From positions 3,032,501 through 3,096,500 of the forward strand of contig NZ_JAPEMT010000001.1 in NCBI RefSeq assembly GCF_026342435.1: a DNA stretch of 64,000 nt. The letters are read 5' to 3'. Positions 7,211-13,119 of the stretch are shown here, one piece after another (positions within the stretch are counted from its first letter, which is position 1; every line of letters begins with the position of its first letter). This DNA is from Streptomyces sp. NBC_00237. Its GTDB lineage: Bacteria; Actinomycetota; Actinomycetes; Streptomycetales; Streptomycetaceae. The position numbers and the translations under genes are program-made. Below the pieces are notes generated by a model. It had not been told where the DNA came from, made no database searches, and saw nothing but the letters and a program-made list of their open reading frames with translations.

Positions 7211-7759
7211 TCAAGCGTAGGGGTCGGCACTGACAATCGCCTCGGCCTCGGCCAGGGCCACGTCCCACGGATACGTGCCAGGCTTGCCCTTGCCCGGTTC
7301 GTTCGGCATGAAGCCACCCTCGCCGTACAACACCCGCACCCCGGCGTCCCGCAGCGTCTCGACAGTCCGCTCGAACTGCGGATGCTTCACGTAGGCCGCG
7401 TTCACGCACGGCATCGCCACCAGCGGGATCCCCTTACCGATGCCCTCCGCGACAACCCCCGTAACCCATGAGGAAGTCAGCCCGAGCGCCCACGCGTTCG
7501 CCGAGTTGAACGACATCGGCGCGAACAAGATTACGTCCGCCTTCGGCCACACATCCGGCTGACCGGGCAGCTTGTACTCGCTCCGCACCGGCCCGCCCGT
7601 CAGACGCTCCAGCTCCGTCAGCTGCGGCTTCAGCCACCGGGCCGCCGTTGGCGTCAACCCGAGCCGGACCCCCCACCCGCGGGACTGCGCATCCTCGATC
7701 ACCCGCGCCACGTCGAACACGGGCGGGGCAGCAGAACAGAACAGGTACAGGAGAGTCAT
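7211..7759 (-). CDS. Flavoprotein (PPC-decarboxylase-like fold)
   Basis: The ATG at 7759 is preferred over upstream in-frame starts because family similarity begins there (MTLLYLFCSAAP). The 182-residue protein has a Rossmann-like layout of the HFCD flavoprotein family: beta1-Ala-Ala-Pro loop, a basic helix, then near residues 75-115 a Phe-Ala-Pro-Met-Ser-Phe-Asn-Ser-Ala-Asn motif that would hold FMN, and a Pro-Cys-Val-Asn substrate-loop-like element. It is divergent from a XRE-TPR regulator, a pairing seen repeatedly in Streptomyces. It is shorter than bifunctional Dfp and is not the housekeeping CoaBC. Confidence 0.7.
   Translation of the reverse strand: MTLLYLFCSAAPPVFDVARVIEDAQSRGWGVRLGLTPTAARWLKPQLTELERLTGGPVRSEYKLPGQPDVWPKADVILFAPMSFNSANAWALGLTSSWVTGVVAEGIGKGIPLVAMPCVNAAYVKHPQFERTVETLRDAGVRVLYGEGGFMPNEPGKGKPGTYPWDVALAEAEAIVSADPYA
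7214..7236 (-). promoter_or_regulatory. PafBC-type DNA-damage promoter on the minus strand
   Basis: Read on the minus strand, TTGTCAGTG (7236-7228), eight bases, then TACGCT (7219-7214) matches TTGTCRGTG-N8-TANNNT exactly. The ATG at 7207 begins seven bases after the -10 box, where transcription should start. The site lies within and just before the end of the flavoprotein coding region. Confidence 0.7.
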
Positions 7760-7794
7760 ACGGCCATCCCACCCCAGGCCAGACAGGCATGCAA

Positions 7795-7825
7795 CTGCCC
7801 CCAACCCACAACGGATCAGGGGCAG
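7795..7825. promoter_or_regulatory. Inverted repeat in the flavoprotein/XRE divergent promoter region
   Basis: CTGCCCC (7795-7801) and GGGGCAG (7819-7825) form a seven-base inverted repeat between the divergent flavoprotein and regulator genes. It is a candidate operator for the XRE regulator, with no further support. Confidence 0.3.
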
Positions 7826-7892
7826 AAGCGGGACCCCAACCGGGAATCCGGGCACTACCGTTCCAGATGACGAGTCAGGAACGGAGCCCATT

Positions 7893-9077
7893 ATGCCCAG
7901 ACTGGACGACGAGCACACGGGTGCCCGCATTGCCACCCAACGCAAACTCGCCGGGCTGACACAACGGGGACTTGCCCAGCGCATCCCCTACTCGTACAGC
8001 CTGCTGCACCAGGTAGAGGCCGGGCACAAGCCCGCCAGCCCCGACCTCGTGTCCGCCGTCTCCAGGGCCCTGCACATCGACGTCACCGCCCTGACAGGAC
8101 AGCCCTACATGACCGAGCTCCAGCAAGACCGGCTCGCTGAACTCATCCGGCCCATCCGTGAATCCCTCGACCTGTATGACCTCGGCGCCGACCCGGACCT
8201 GCGGCCGAGGAGCACCGCCGACCTCGTCGCTGCAGCTGACGATCTGTGCCTTCAGGTCCGGGCGACACAGCTGCACAAGGCCGCCACCGCCCTGCCAGGG
8301 CTGATCACCGAACTCACCAGCGCAGCGCATGCGGCGCAGTCGACCGAGCTGTGGCAGGCTCTCTGCTCGACGTACCGCACAGCCCATGACGTCACCGTCA
8401 AGCTCGGCTTCTTCGACTTGTCCGGGGTGGCGCTGGCTAGGATGGACTGGGCGTCGCAGCTAGCGTCCGACCCGCTGCTCGCCGCGGTCCGTCAGTACAT
8501 GCGGGCGCTCGTCTATTTCCGCGAGGGCGAGCACACGATCGGGCTGCGGCTCATCGCTGCTGGCCACCGCGTCCTCGATCAGGCCGACGGGGGCGTGGAA
8601 GCGCAGGCTGTCCGCGGGCAGCTCCACCTGGGAGCTACGGTCATCGGCGCCCGAGCCCAGGACGAGGACACGGTCGCTGACCACCTGGCGGAGGCCCGTC
8701 GGCTGGCTGACGAGACCGGCGAGGCCGGCCACGTGCACTGGCTCAGCTTCGGGCCCACCAATGTCGACCTGCACGAGGTGTCGGCGCAAGTCGAGCTGCG
8801 TGAGTACGGGCAGGCTCTGGACAAAGCCGACACCGTGCACATGCCTGCAGGGTGGGCCACCTCCCGGCGGGCCCACTTCCACATTGATCTCGCACGCGCC
8901 GAGATGGAAACCGGCCGCACCGACGCCGCACTCCAGGACCTGGTGACAGCCCGGCGCATGGCCCCGCAGCAGACGCGTTACCACCCTGGGGCGCGCGAGA
9001 CCATCAAGGGACTTGTCCACATGCGGCGCACCACTCCCGACACCCTCGACAGCATGGCCGCCTGGATCGGCCTTTAG
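7893..9077 (+). CDS. XRE-family regulator with TPR-like C-terminal domain
   Basis: The ATG at 7893 follows GGAGCCC and begins the conserved N-terminus, so the open frame from 7572 is not used. Residues ~10-65 form a Cro/C1 helix-turn-helix (ARIATQRKLAGLTQRGLAQR with a Tyr-Ser-Leu-Leu-His-Gln-Val-Glu recognition helix). The remaining ~320 residues are helical repeats of tetratricopeptide type, as in Streptomyces XRE-TPR regulators that sense small molecules or peptides. The product is 394 residues long. It probably controls itself and the divergent flavoprotein gene. Palindromes lie directly after its stop. Confidence 0.8.
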   Translation: MPRLDDEHTGARIATQRKLAGLTQRGLAQRIPYSYSLLHQVEAGHKPASPDLVSAVSRALHIDVTALTGQPYMTELQQDRLAELIRPIRESLDLYDLGADPDLRPRSTADLVAAADDLCLQVRATQLHKAATALPGLITELTSAAHAAQSTELWQALCSTYRTAHDVTVKLGFFDLSGVALARMDWASQLASDPLLAAVRQYMRALVYFREGEHTIGLRLIAAGHRVLDQADGGVEAQAVRGQLHLGATVIGARAQDEDTVADHLAEARRLADETGEAGHVHWLSFGPTNVDLHEVSAQVELREYGQALDKADTVHMPAGWATSRRAHFHIDLARAEMETGRTDAALQDLVTARRMAPQQTRYHPGARETIKGLVHMRRTTPDTLDSMAAWIGL

Positions 9078-9120
9078 GAGGTGTCACACCTCATCCCGAG
9101 AGTGTCACTCAGGAGTGACA
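9078..9120. promoter_or_regulatory. Two palindromes sharing TGTCAC
   Basis: GAGGTGT-C-ACACCTC (9078-9092) and TGTCACTC-AG-GAGTGACA (9103-9120) are both perfect inverted repeats and both contain TGTCAC. They lie directly after the XRE-TPR stop and about 70 bases before the tiny-ORF operon. They may be paired operators for that operon, or hairpins that end the upstream transcript. Confidence 0.45.
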
Positions 9121-9147
9121 GTTAACCCCTTGTGGCAGGTCCACGCT

Positions 9148-9187
9148 GGTCTCACATCCGATCAAGGACAATCTCAGGGGTGAGACC
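9148..9187 (+). promoter_or_regulatory. Stem-loop ending at the start codon of the tiny-ORF operon
   Basis: GGTCTCAC (9148-9155) and GTGAGACC (9180-9187) are exact inverses and could close a 24-base loop, with the ATG at 9188 directly after the stem. An inner TCTCA/TGAGA pair (9172-9185) offers an alternative fold covering AGGGGTGAG, the only ribosome-site-like sequence. This could control initiation or be a protein site in DNA. Confidence 0.35.
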
Positions 9188-9376
9188 ATGCAGGCCACGG
9201 ACCTACCCGCAGTAGAAGGGCTCTCCAAAGACCAGTTGCGCGGCGCAACGTGCGTCCGGTGCGGCGTCGCCCTCATCGCCGGTCATGTCGTCGACCTCGG
9301 CCCGCGCCCCCTGCCGACGGGGTGCGGCGACTGGTTTCCTCGCGAGTGTGACCGCCACCAGGGGCGTGCATCGTGA
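9188..9376 (+). CDS. Tiny Cys-rich protein (zinc-ribbon-like)
   Basis: A 62-residue protein with Cys-Val-Arg-Cys at about residues 22-25 and Cys46/Cys54 plus His57 later, a spacing compatible with a single zinc-ribbon. It is first in a chain of three tiny genes linked by stop-start overlaps: its TGA lies within the GTGATG start of the next gene. Comparable short proteins follow XRE-TPR regulators in Streptomyces. No function is known to me. Confidence 0.5.
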   Translation: MQATDLPAVEGLSKDQLRGATCVRCGVALIAGHVVDLGPRPLPTGCGDWFPRECDRHQGRAS

Positions 9377-9564
9377 TGGCCCACATGCTCCCCGAGCCGC
9401 CGACGCCGAGCCCCGCCGAGATCGGTGCACGTGACGAGGCTTACCACGCACTCATGGCCCACGGATCGGGCTGCCCCCTGTGCAAAGCGGAGGAGGCATG
9501 CCAGGAGGGCGACCGCCGTTGGCGGGCATTCCGGAGCAGCGCTTCCTGGGGAAGGGCGTCATGA
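9373..9564 (+). CDS. Tiny protein with CxxC
   Basis: A 63-residue protein starting at GTG 9373 or ATG 9376, overlapping the stop of the preceding gene. It has a Pro-rich N-terminus, a Glu-Ala-Tyr-His-Ala-Leu helix and Cys-Pro-Leu-Cys near residue 35 followed by a further Cys, so a metal-binding turn is likely. Translational coupling to both neighbours suggests one functional unit. Confidence 0.45.
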   Translation: MMAHMLPEPPTPSPAEIGARDEAYHALMAHGSGCPLCKAEEACQEGDRRWRAFRSSASWGRAS

Positions 9565-9695
9565 AGGTCTGCGGCAGGTGCGATCAGCGCATCAAGGCTG
9601 GCGAGGAGTACGGGACGATGCCGATCGACAGCGGGTCGGCTGCGGCGGTGACCGTGTACTGGCACAGGGTGTGTCCTCGGAAACCAAGGTCGTAA
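9561..9695 (+). CDS. 44-aa Cys-containing protein
   Basis: The ATG at 9561 overlaps the upstream TGA (ATGA); the open frame reaches further left but coupling and composition favour this start. The product has Cys-Gly-Arg-Cys at residues 4-7 and a His-Arg-Val-Cys near the end, which together could complete one zinc-ribbon (CxxC...HxxC). It is the third member of the tiny-ORF chain. Confidence 0.4.
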   Translation: MKVCGRCDQRIKAGEEYGTMPIDSGSAAAVTVYWHRVCPRKPRS

Positions 9696-9826
9696 CCGTA
9701 GCGGGACCTTCCGGTCACACCCCGTGTGTTCGAGGCGCACATGAATATGCCGCCCGCCCCCTGGTGTAACCAGCAAACAGCGGCTTTACTCGTGTATTCG
9801 TCCCCAGCCAGCCCAGACCCCGCCGG

Positions 9827-10051
9827 CTAGTCCAAGAGCTCCCGCGGCAGCATGTCGAGTGCCCGCGCGATGAGGAGGAGGTGGCTCACCTTGGCGTCAC
9901 TCTTACCGCCCTCGATGCGCTGGATCGTGGACCGGTCGATACCGGTGAGCTCGGCTAGCCGCTCCTGGGTCATGTCTTTGTAGAGCCGTCGGACGCGGAC
10001 GCGGTCACCGATAGCCCTGCGGGCGTCGATGATCCACTGTTCCCCTGGCAC
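9827..10051 (-). CDS. XRE-family repressor-like protein
   Basis: A 74-residue Cro/C1-type protein, essentially one helix-turn-helix domain: residues ~15-65 contain RVRRLYKDMTQERLAEL and the recognition helix IDRSTIQRIEGG. The start is the GTG at 10051 behind a GAGGGGG site. Single-domain proteins of this type serve as phage repressors or toxin/antitoxin-like regulators. A LexA-type box lies about 165 bases upstream. It is the last recognisable gene of the accessory region. Confidence 0.7.
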   Translation of the reverse strand: MPGEQWIIDARRAIGDRVRVRRLYKDMTQERLAELTGIDRSTIQRIEGGKSDAKVSHLLLIARALDMLPRELLD

Positions 10052-10215
10052 CCCCTCACGCTGGAATGATCATGTCCAGATGTCAGCAGCAGGATTGAGG
10101 CATTATTTGATCTTGGTCGGTTACTTCCGGCCGACATCCCCCTCGACCCCCTCACCCTTCGATCAACCCTCTGGTCTGGCATATGCCGGAGGGGCGGAGG
10201 TAGCGTGACCGGTTC

Positions 10216-10227
10216 GAACGTCTGTTC
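10216..10227. promoter_or_regulatory. LexA-type SOS box
   Basis: GAAC-GTCT-GTTC, preceded by TC, agrees closely with the actinobacterial LexA consensus TCGAACRTRTGTTCGA as I remember it. It shares GTTC with a second inverted repeat, GTTCACC-CTTTCA-GGTGAAC (10224-10243). The nearest gene reading away from it is the XRE repressor-like gene on the minus strand. Confidence 0.6.
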
Positions 10228-10298
10228 ACCCTTTCAGGTGAACGGGGTCATGGACCGGCCGGGGGCGGTTAGGTACCAGGTGGGTACAACCCAAGAAC

Positions 10299-10378
10299 GT
10301 GTCGGGCCCCATTGAGTGGCCCTCTCTTCGGTCCCGACACAGACGAGCCCCCCTCCACTACGCGGAGGGGGGCTCGTC
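10299..10378. terminator. Two adjacent strong hairpins
   Basis: GTGTCGGG (10299-10306) pairs with CCCGACAC (10333-10340). Immediately after it, 15 bases at 10342-10356 pair perfectly with 10364-10378 around a seven-base loop (ACTACGC). The second is one of the strongest hairpins in the window and would terminate transcription from either side, insulating the element from the core. Confidence 0.7.
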
Positions 10379-10544
10379 CCCATGATGCCCCCAGCGGAAG
10401 TCGTGGGACAGCCCCGCTCGGCCGTCCCCTCCCTGGGAGAAATCTGGGAGATCGACTCTCCCGCGCAGTCCTGTTGAACCCCGTTGAGCCCTGCGAAACC
10501 CAGCAGTGTGGGGCGGCTCACCATCGGAAATCCCGGCGAATCCC

Positions 10545-10611
10545 GCGCAGGCTCCACTCCGACGAGGACTTCTCCGACATCGAGGCGATCCTGAAGAAGC
10601 ACGGGATCTGA
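10545..10611 (+). pseudogene. Possible C-terminal gene remnant
   Basis: Codons from about 10554 to the TGA at 10609-10611 all end in G or C and encode a protein-like tail (SDEDFSDIEAILKKHGI), whereas the same frame just upstream has mixed third positions and no credible start. This looks like the 3' end of a gene cut by insertion of the element or by deletion. The stretch is short, so chance cannot be excluded. Confidence 0.3.
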
Positions 10612-10695
10612 CGGGCTGCGGGCTTCCTGGGTGCGGGGCCGGTTTCCGTATCCCGTCGTGCCCCGTCGGCCTGGCCGTTCGGACAGTGGAGCGAT

Positions 10696-10709
10696 TGTGT
10701 ATTTACACA
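10696..10709. promoter_or_regulatory. TGTGTA-TT-TACACA palindrome
   Basis: A perfect 14-base inverted repeat about 77 bases before the small membrane-protein gene at 10786. The form resembles operators of GntR- or TetR-type regulators. No partner can be named. Confidence 0.35.
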
Positions 10710-10785
10710 GAATCCGGTGAACTACCGCCGTTAGTGGGCGTGTTGGTCATTCGGTACCACCGGGCTGCGTCATCATCGCCCCGAG

Positions 10786-10944
10786 ATGCTCCAGACCTCC
10801 CCCGACGAGACCCCGGCACCCGTGCCCGCCGAAGATGCGCGCGGGTGCCTCTTCGCGCTCTCCCAGCCGCCGCTGATGATCTTCCTCGCCTTCATCGGCG
10901 CGCTGCTCCTGATGGGAGCGGTCCATGACCTGTTCCTGGACTGA
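10786..10944 (+). CDS. 52-aa single-span membrane protein
   Basis: ATG 10786 to TGA 10942-10944. The product has an acidic, Pro-rich N-terminus (about 20 residues) and one hydrophobic helix (about residues 28-46, Pro-Pro-Leu-Met-Ile-Phe then Leu/Gly/Ala) with a short tail. Nearly all codons end in G or C, supporting a real gene. It is convergent with the CGNR gene. Function is unknown. Confidence 0.55.
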   Translation: MLQTSPDETPAPVPAEDARGCLFALSQPPLMIFLAFIGALLLMGAVHDLFLD

Positions 10945-11022
10945 CCCGGCCCTGACCGACCCGGCCCGGATCGCCGTACGCCGGGCGTCGTTGCGCCGTG
11001 CGTCGGTACGCCGTGCATCGGC

Positions 11023-11580
11023 TCAGCCCGAGGCTTCCTTACGACGCGCCCGGTAAGCCGCTACGTGCAGCCGGTTCCCGCAGGTCCGGCTGTCGCAGTA
11101 GCGCCGGGAGCGGTTGCGCGAGAGGTCCACGAACGCGTGACGGCAGTCCGGGGCCTCGCAGCGCCGCAGCCGCTCCAGCTCCCCGGACACCAGGATGAAC
11201 GACAGGGCCATCCCGCAGTCCGCCGCGAGGTGGTCCGCCATCGAGGCGCCGGGCGCGAAGTAGTGCACGTGCCAGTGGTAGCCGTCGTGGTCGGTGAGGC
11301 GGGGCGTGGTGCCCGCCGCCGCCACCAACTGGTTGATCAGGTCGGCGGCGGCCCGTGGGTCGGGCGCCCCGAAGACCTCCGCGAAGCGGCCCCGTACCTC
11401 TCGTACGGCCCGGACGTCGGCCTCGGTGAGCTCGCCGACGTCGCTCACGTCGTAGCGCAGCGCGAAGTCGTTCAGCGCCTCCACATCGGTGAGGCGGTCC
11501 GTGGGCTCGCTCTCCGGCGCGGTGTTCACGAGGCCGACGACGACGTCGAGGGCTCGCCGGGTGTCGTGGGGGATCAGCAC
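11023..11580 (-). CDS. ABATE/CGNR zinc-finger regulator
   Basis: The GTG at 11580 is chosen because AGGGAG lies six bases upstream; another in-frame GTG is at 11601. The 185-residue protein has the N-terminal ABATE stress-sensing domain (LVNTAPES..., ~10-130) and a C-terminal CGNR zinc finger (~140-185): Cys-Glu-Ala-Pro-Asp-Cys...Arg-Tyr-Cys...Cys-Gly-Asn-Arg. Such proteins are thought to be transcription regulators. This copy is part of the conserved core next to ssgB. Confidence 0.8.
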   Translation of the reverse strand: MLIPHDTRRALDVVVGLVNTAPESEPTDRLTDVEALNDFALRYDVSDVGELTEADVRAVREVRGRFAEVFGAPDPRAAADLINQLVAAAGTTPRLTDHDGYHWHVHYFAPGASMADHLAADCGMALSFILVSGELERLRRCEAPDCRHAFVDLSRNRSRRYCDSRTCGNRLHVAAYRARRKEASG

Positions 11581-11823
11581 GCTTTGCTCCCTGGCCTGCA
11601 CGCGGGCCGTTGCCCGCCGGTGCTGGCCGACTCTAGCCGCTCGTACCCAGAACGCTACGGACAGTGCCCCGTGGGCGGTCCGAACCGGGCATGGCTGCGC
11701 CGTCGCCGCGGTGGATTCCGCGGCGACGGCGCAGTCGGCAGGCTTATGAAGTTGTCCCTATGTGGTTGTCCGATCCGCGCCGTCTCCCCGAGTCGGACGG
11801 CGAGGAACGACTCTCGACCTGGC

Positions 11824-12237
11824 TCAGCTTTCGGCCAGGATGTGAGAGAGCTCCGTGTCGAGGTCGAAGTGCCGGTGTTCAGTGCCGGGTGGCACTGCGG
11901 CATCCGTCCTCTTCAGGAACGACTCAAGCGCCCGCGCCGGGGCTTCGAGCAGGGCCTCGCCCTCCGGTGAGCTCAGGGCGATGCAGACGACGCCCTGACC
12001 GTGGCTCCGGGACGGCCAGACTCGGACGTCGCCGGTTCCGGTGGGCCGGTGCAGGCCCTCGGCGAGGAGATCGCGGGCGAAGACCCACTCGACCGTTTCC
12101 TCGGCTCCGGTGTGGAAGGTGGCATGCACGGCATAGGGATCGGCCGTGTCGTACCGCAGGCCCGCGGGTACAGGCAGTGATGACTCGCTCGACACAACGA
12201 GGCGCAGGTGCAGCTCGCAGCTGACCGTGGTGTTCAT
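11824..12237 (-). CDS. ssgB: Sporulation regulator SsgB
   Basis: The ATG at 12237 gives a 137-residue protein, the length I recall for SsgB. It begins MNTTVSCELHLRLVV and shows the SALP-family pattern: Pro-Ala-Gly-Leu-Arg-Tyr near residue 25, a Val-Glu-Trp-Val-Phe-Ala-Arg-Asp-Leu-Leu block and a Val-Arg-Val-Trp-Pro strand. In Streptomyces SsgB marks future septum sites in sporulating hyphae and recruits FtsZ together with SsgA. The residues beyond MNTTV in the open frame lack family similarity. It is divergent from the TIGR02611 gene. Confidence 0.93.
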   Translation of the reverse strand: MNTTVSCELHLRLVVSSESSLPVPAGLRYDTADPYAVHATFHTGAEETVEWVFARDLLAEGLHRPTGTGDVRVWPSRSHGQGVVCIALSSPEGEALLEAPARALESFLKRTDAAVPPGTEHRHFDLDTELSHILAES

Positions 12238-12427
12238 AAGCGCCAGGGCCTTTCGCTCAGTGTGCGCTCGGGGATTCGCACGTCGGCGAAATCGACATGC
12301 CACCTCCAGGGATGTTGTAAACCCTTATGAGTGTTTTGAGTCTCTTGATGTCGCTCGTACGGCCGAGTCCGGACTTGACTCGTACGACCATTCCGGTGAA
12401 GGCAATCAGTCCGGTACGTTGGGCTCC

Positions 12428-12877
12428 ATGAATGCGGAGAGTGACGGGCGGGACGGGGTCGCCGCGGCGACCGCCGAACCCGAAACGGGGGGCGCCACCG
12501 ACGAGCGAGGGCTCGGATCGCGTGCGCCGCAGTACATCCAGGCGCGCAAGACGCTCCACCTCAGCTGGCAGGTCGGCGTCTTCGTCGTTGGCCTCGCGGT
12601 CGTGATCGCGGGCATCATCATGCTTCCGCTGCCGGGACCCGGCTGGGTCGTGATCTTCGGCGGCATGGCGATCTGGGCGACCGAGTTCGTCTGGGCACAG
12701 CTGGTGATGCGCTGGACCAAGCGCAAGCTCACCGAGGCCGCCCAGAAGGCGCTCGACCCGAAGGTGCGGCGACGGAACATCATCCTGACCACGATCGGCC
12801 TGGTGATCATCGCCGTACTGGTCGGGATCTACGTCTGGAAGTTCGGCATCGTCATGCCGTGGAAGATCAACGAGTGA
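12428..12877 (+). CDS. TIGR02611 family membrane protein
   Basis: A 149-residue protein starting at ATG 12428. After an acidic, Ala-rich N-terminus come two hydrophobic segments separated by Pro-Leu-Pro-Gly-Pro-Gly-Trp (about residues 45-85), a Lys/Arg stretch and a third membrane helix near the C-terminus; the PLPGPG motif is typical of the PGPGW/TIGR02611 group. The role is unknown. A TACGTT -10-like box ends seven bases before the ATG, so the transcript may be leaderless, but no good -35 is seen. Confidence 0.75.
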   Translation: MNAESDGRDGVAAATAEPETGGATDERGLGSRAPQYIQARKTLHLSWQVGVFVVGLAVVIAGIIMLPLPGPGWVVIFGGMAIWATEFVWAQLVMRWTKRKLTEAAQKALDPKVRRRNIILTTIGLVIIAVLVGIYVWKFGIVMPWKINE

Positions 12878-12930
12878 CCAGCGGCTGCGAGACAGCCGGA
12901 AAGTGGTCGGGGGCACGCGCTGACATGCGG

Positions 12931-12936
12931 TAATGT
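12931..12936 (+). promoter_or_regulatory. -10 box of the first tRNA-Val
   Basis: TAATGT lies 13 bases before the mature 5' end of the tRNA. A matching -35 is not obvious. Confidence 0.45.
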
Positions 12937-12949
12937 TCTGTCTGTGCCC

Positions 12950-13021
12950 GGGCGATTAGCTCAGTGGGAGAGCACTTCGTTCACACCGAAGGGGTCACTG
13001 GTTCGAACCCAGTATCGCCCA
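12950..13021 (+). tRNA. tRNA-Val (CAC), copy 1
   Basis: The gene folds as a standard 72-base tRNA: acceptor GGGCGAT pairs with ATCGCCC, the D arm contains GCTCAGTGGGAGAGC, the anticodon loop TTCACAC carries CAC (reads GUG), and the T arm has CTGGTTCGAACCCAG. A is the discriminator base and CCA is not encoded. It is identical to the copy at 16220. Confidence 0.97.
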
Positions 13022-13029
13022 CCCGGGAT

Positions 13030-13067
13030 CAGAGGCCCGAGAGACTGCAAAGTCTCTCGGGCCTCTG
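13030..13067 (+). terminator. Terminator after tRNA-Val copy 1
   Basis: A 17-base-pair perfect stem (13030-13046 with 13051-13067) closes a GCAA loop just after the tRNA. Confidence 0.85.
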
Positions 13068-13070
13068 GCA

Positions 13071-13106
13071 TTTCCACCGGCCCTCCCGAAAGAGGGCCGG
13101 TGGAAA
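13071..13106. terminator. Second hairpin, probably ending the opposing membrane-protein gene
   Basis: TTTCCACCGGCCCTC (13071-13085) is the exact inverse of 13092-13106 around CCGAAA. With AAA on one side and TTT on the other, it can work in both directions and lies 14 bases after the stop of the minus-strand gene. Confidence 0.8.
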
Positions 13107-13119
13107 CCCCGCCGGATCC

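Larger units (their letters stand above)
1..10545. mobile_element. Prophage-like accessory region, right-hand part
   Basis: A run of siphovirus-type structural and lysis genes (1-4313) is followed by short regulatory and unknown genes (4442-10051), all unlike the housekeeping genes to the right. The order tail, endolysin, holin-like proteins, terminator, early regulators is that of a Streptomyces siphophage. No terminase, capsid or integrase gene lies in the window, so the element starts to the left or is incomplete. The right boundary is inferred: strong third-position G/C bias resumes at about 10,545 and core genes start at 10,786. No attachment site could be proven. Confidence 0.7.
10052..10785. 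other. 734-bp gene-poor stretch at the prophage/core boundary
   Basis: No convincing complete gene is seen. It contains an AT-richer patch (about 10080-10130), a LexA-type box (10216-10227) joined to a GTTCACC/GGTGAAC inverted repeat (10224-10243), two stacked hairpins (10299-10378), a possible gene remnant (10545-10611) and a TGTGTA/TACACA palindrome (10696-10709). The attachment site of the element is most likely here. Confidence 0.5.

Noticed and set aside
9970..10182. 70-codon minus-strand ORF overlapping the XRE gene
   Set aside because: Overlaps the XRE gene out of frame, Ser-rich, no ribosome site and no codon bias.
10209..10222. CGGTTCGAAC similar to a tRNA T arm, considered as a tRNA attachment-site remnant
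   Set aside because: Flanks do not form a T stem or acceptor end; the match is better explained as part of the LexA-type box.
1..10545. Search for an integrase or recombinase gene in the accessory region
   Set aside because: No ORF has serine- or tyrosine-recombinase catalytic residues; it must lie outside the window or be missing.
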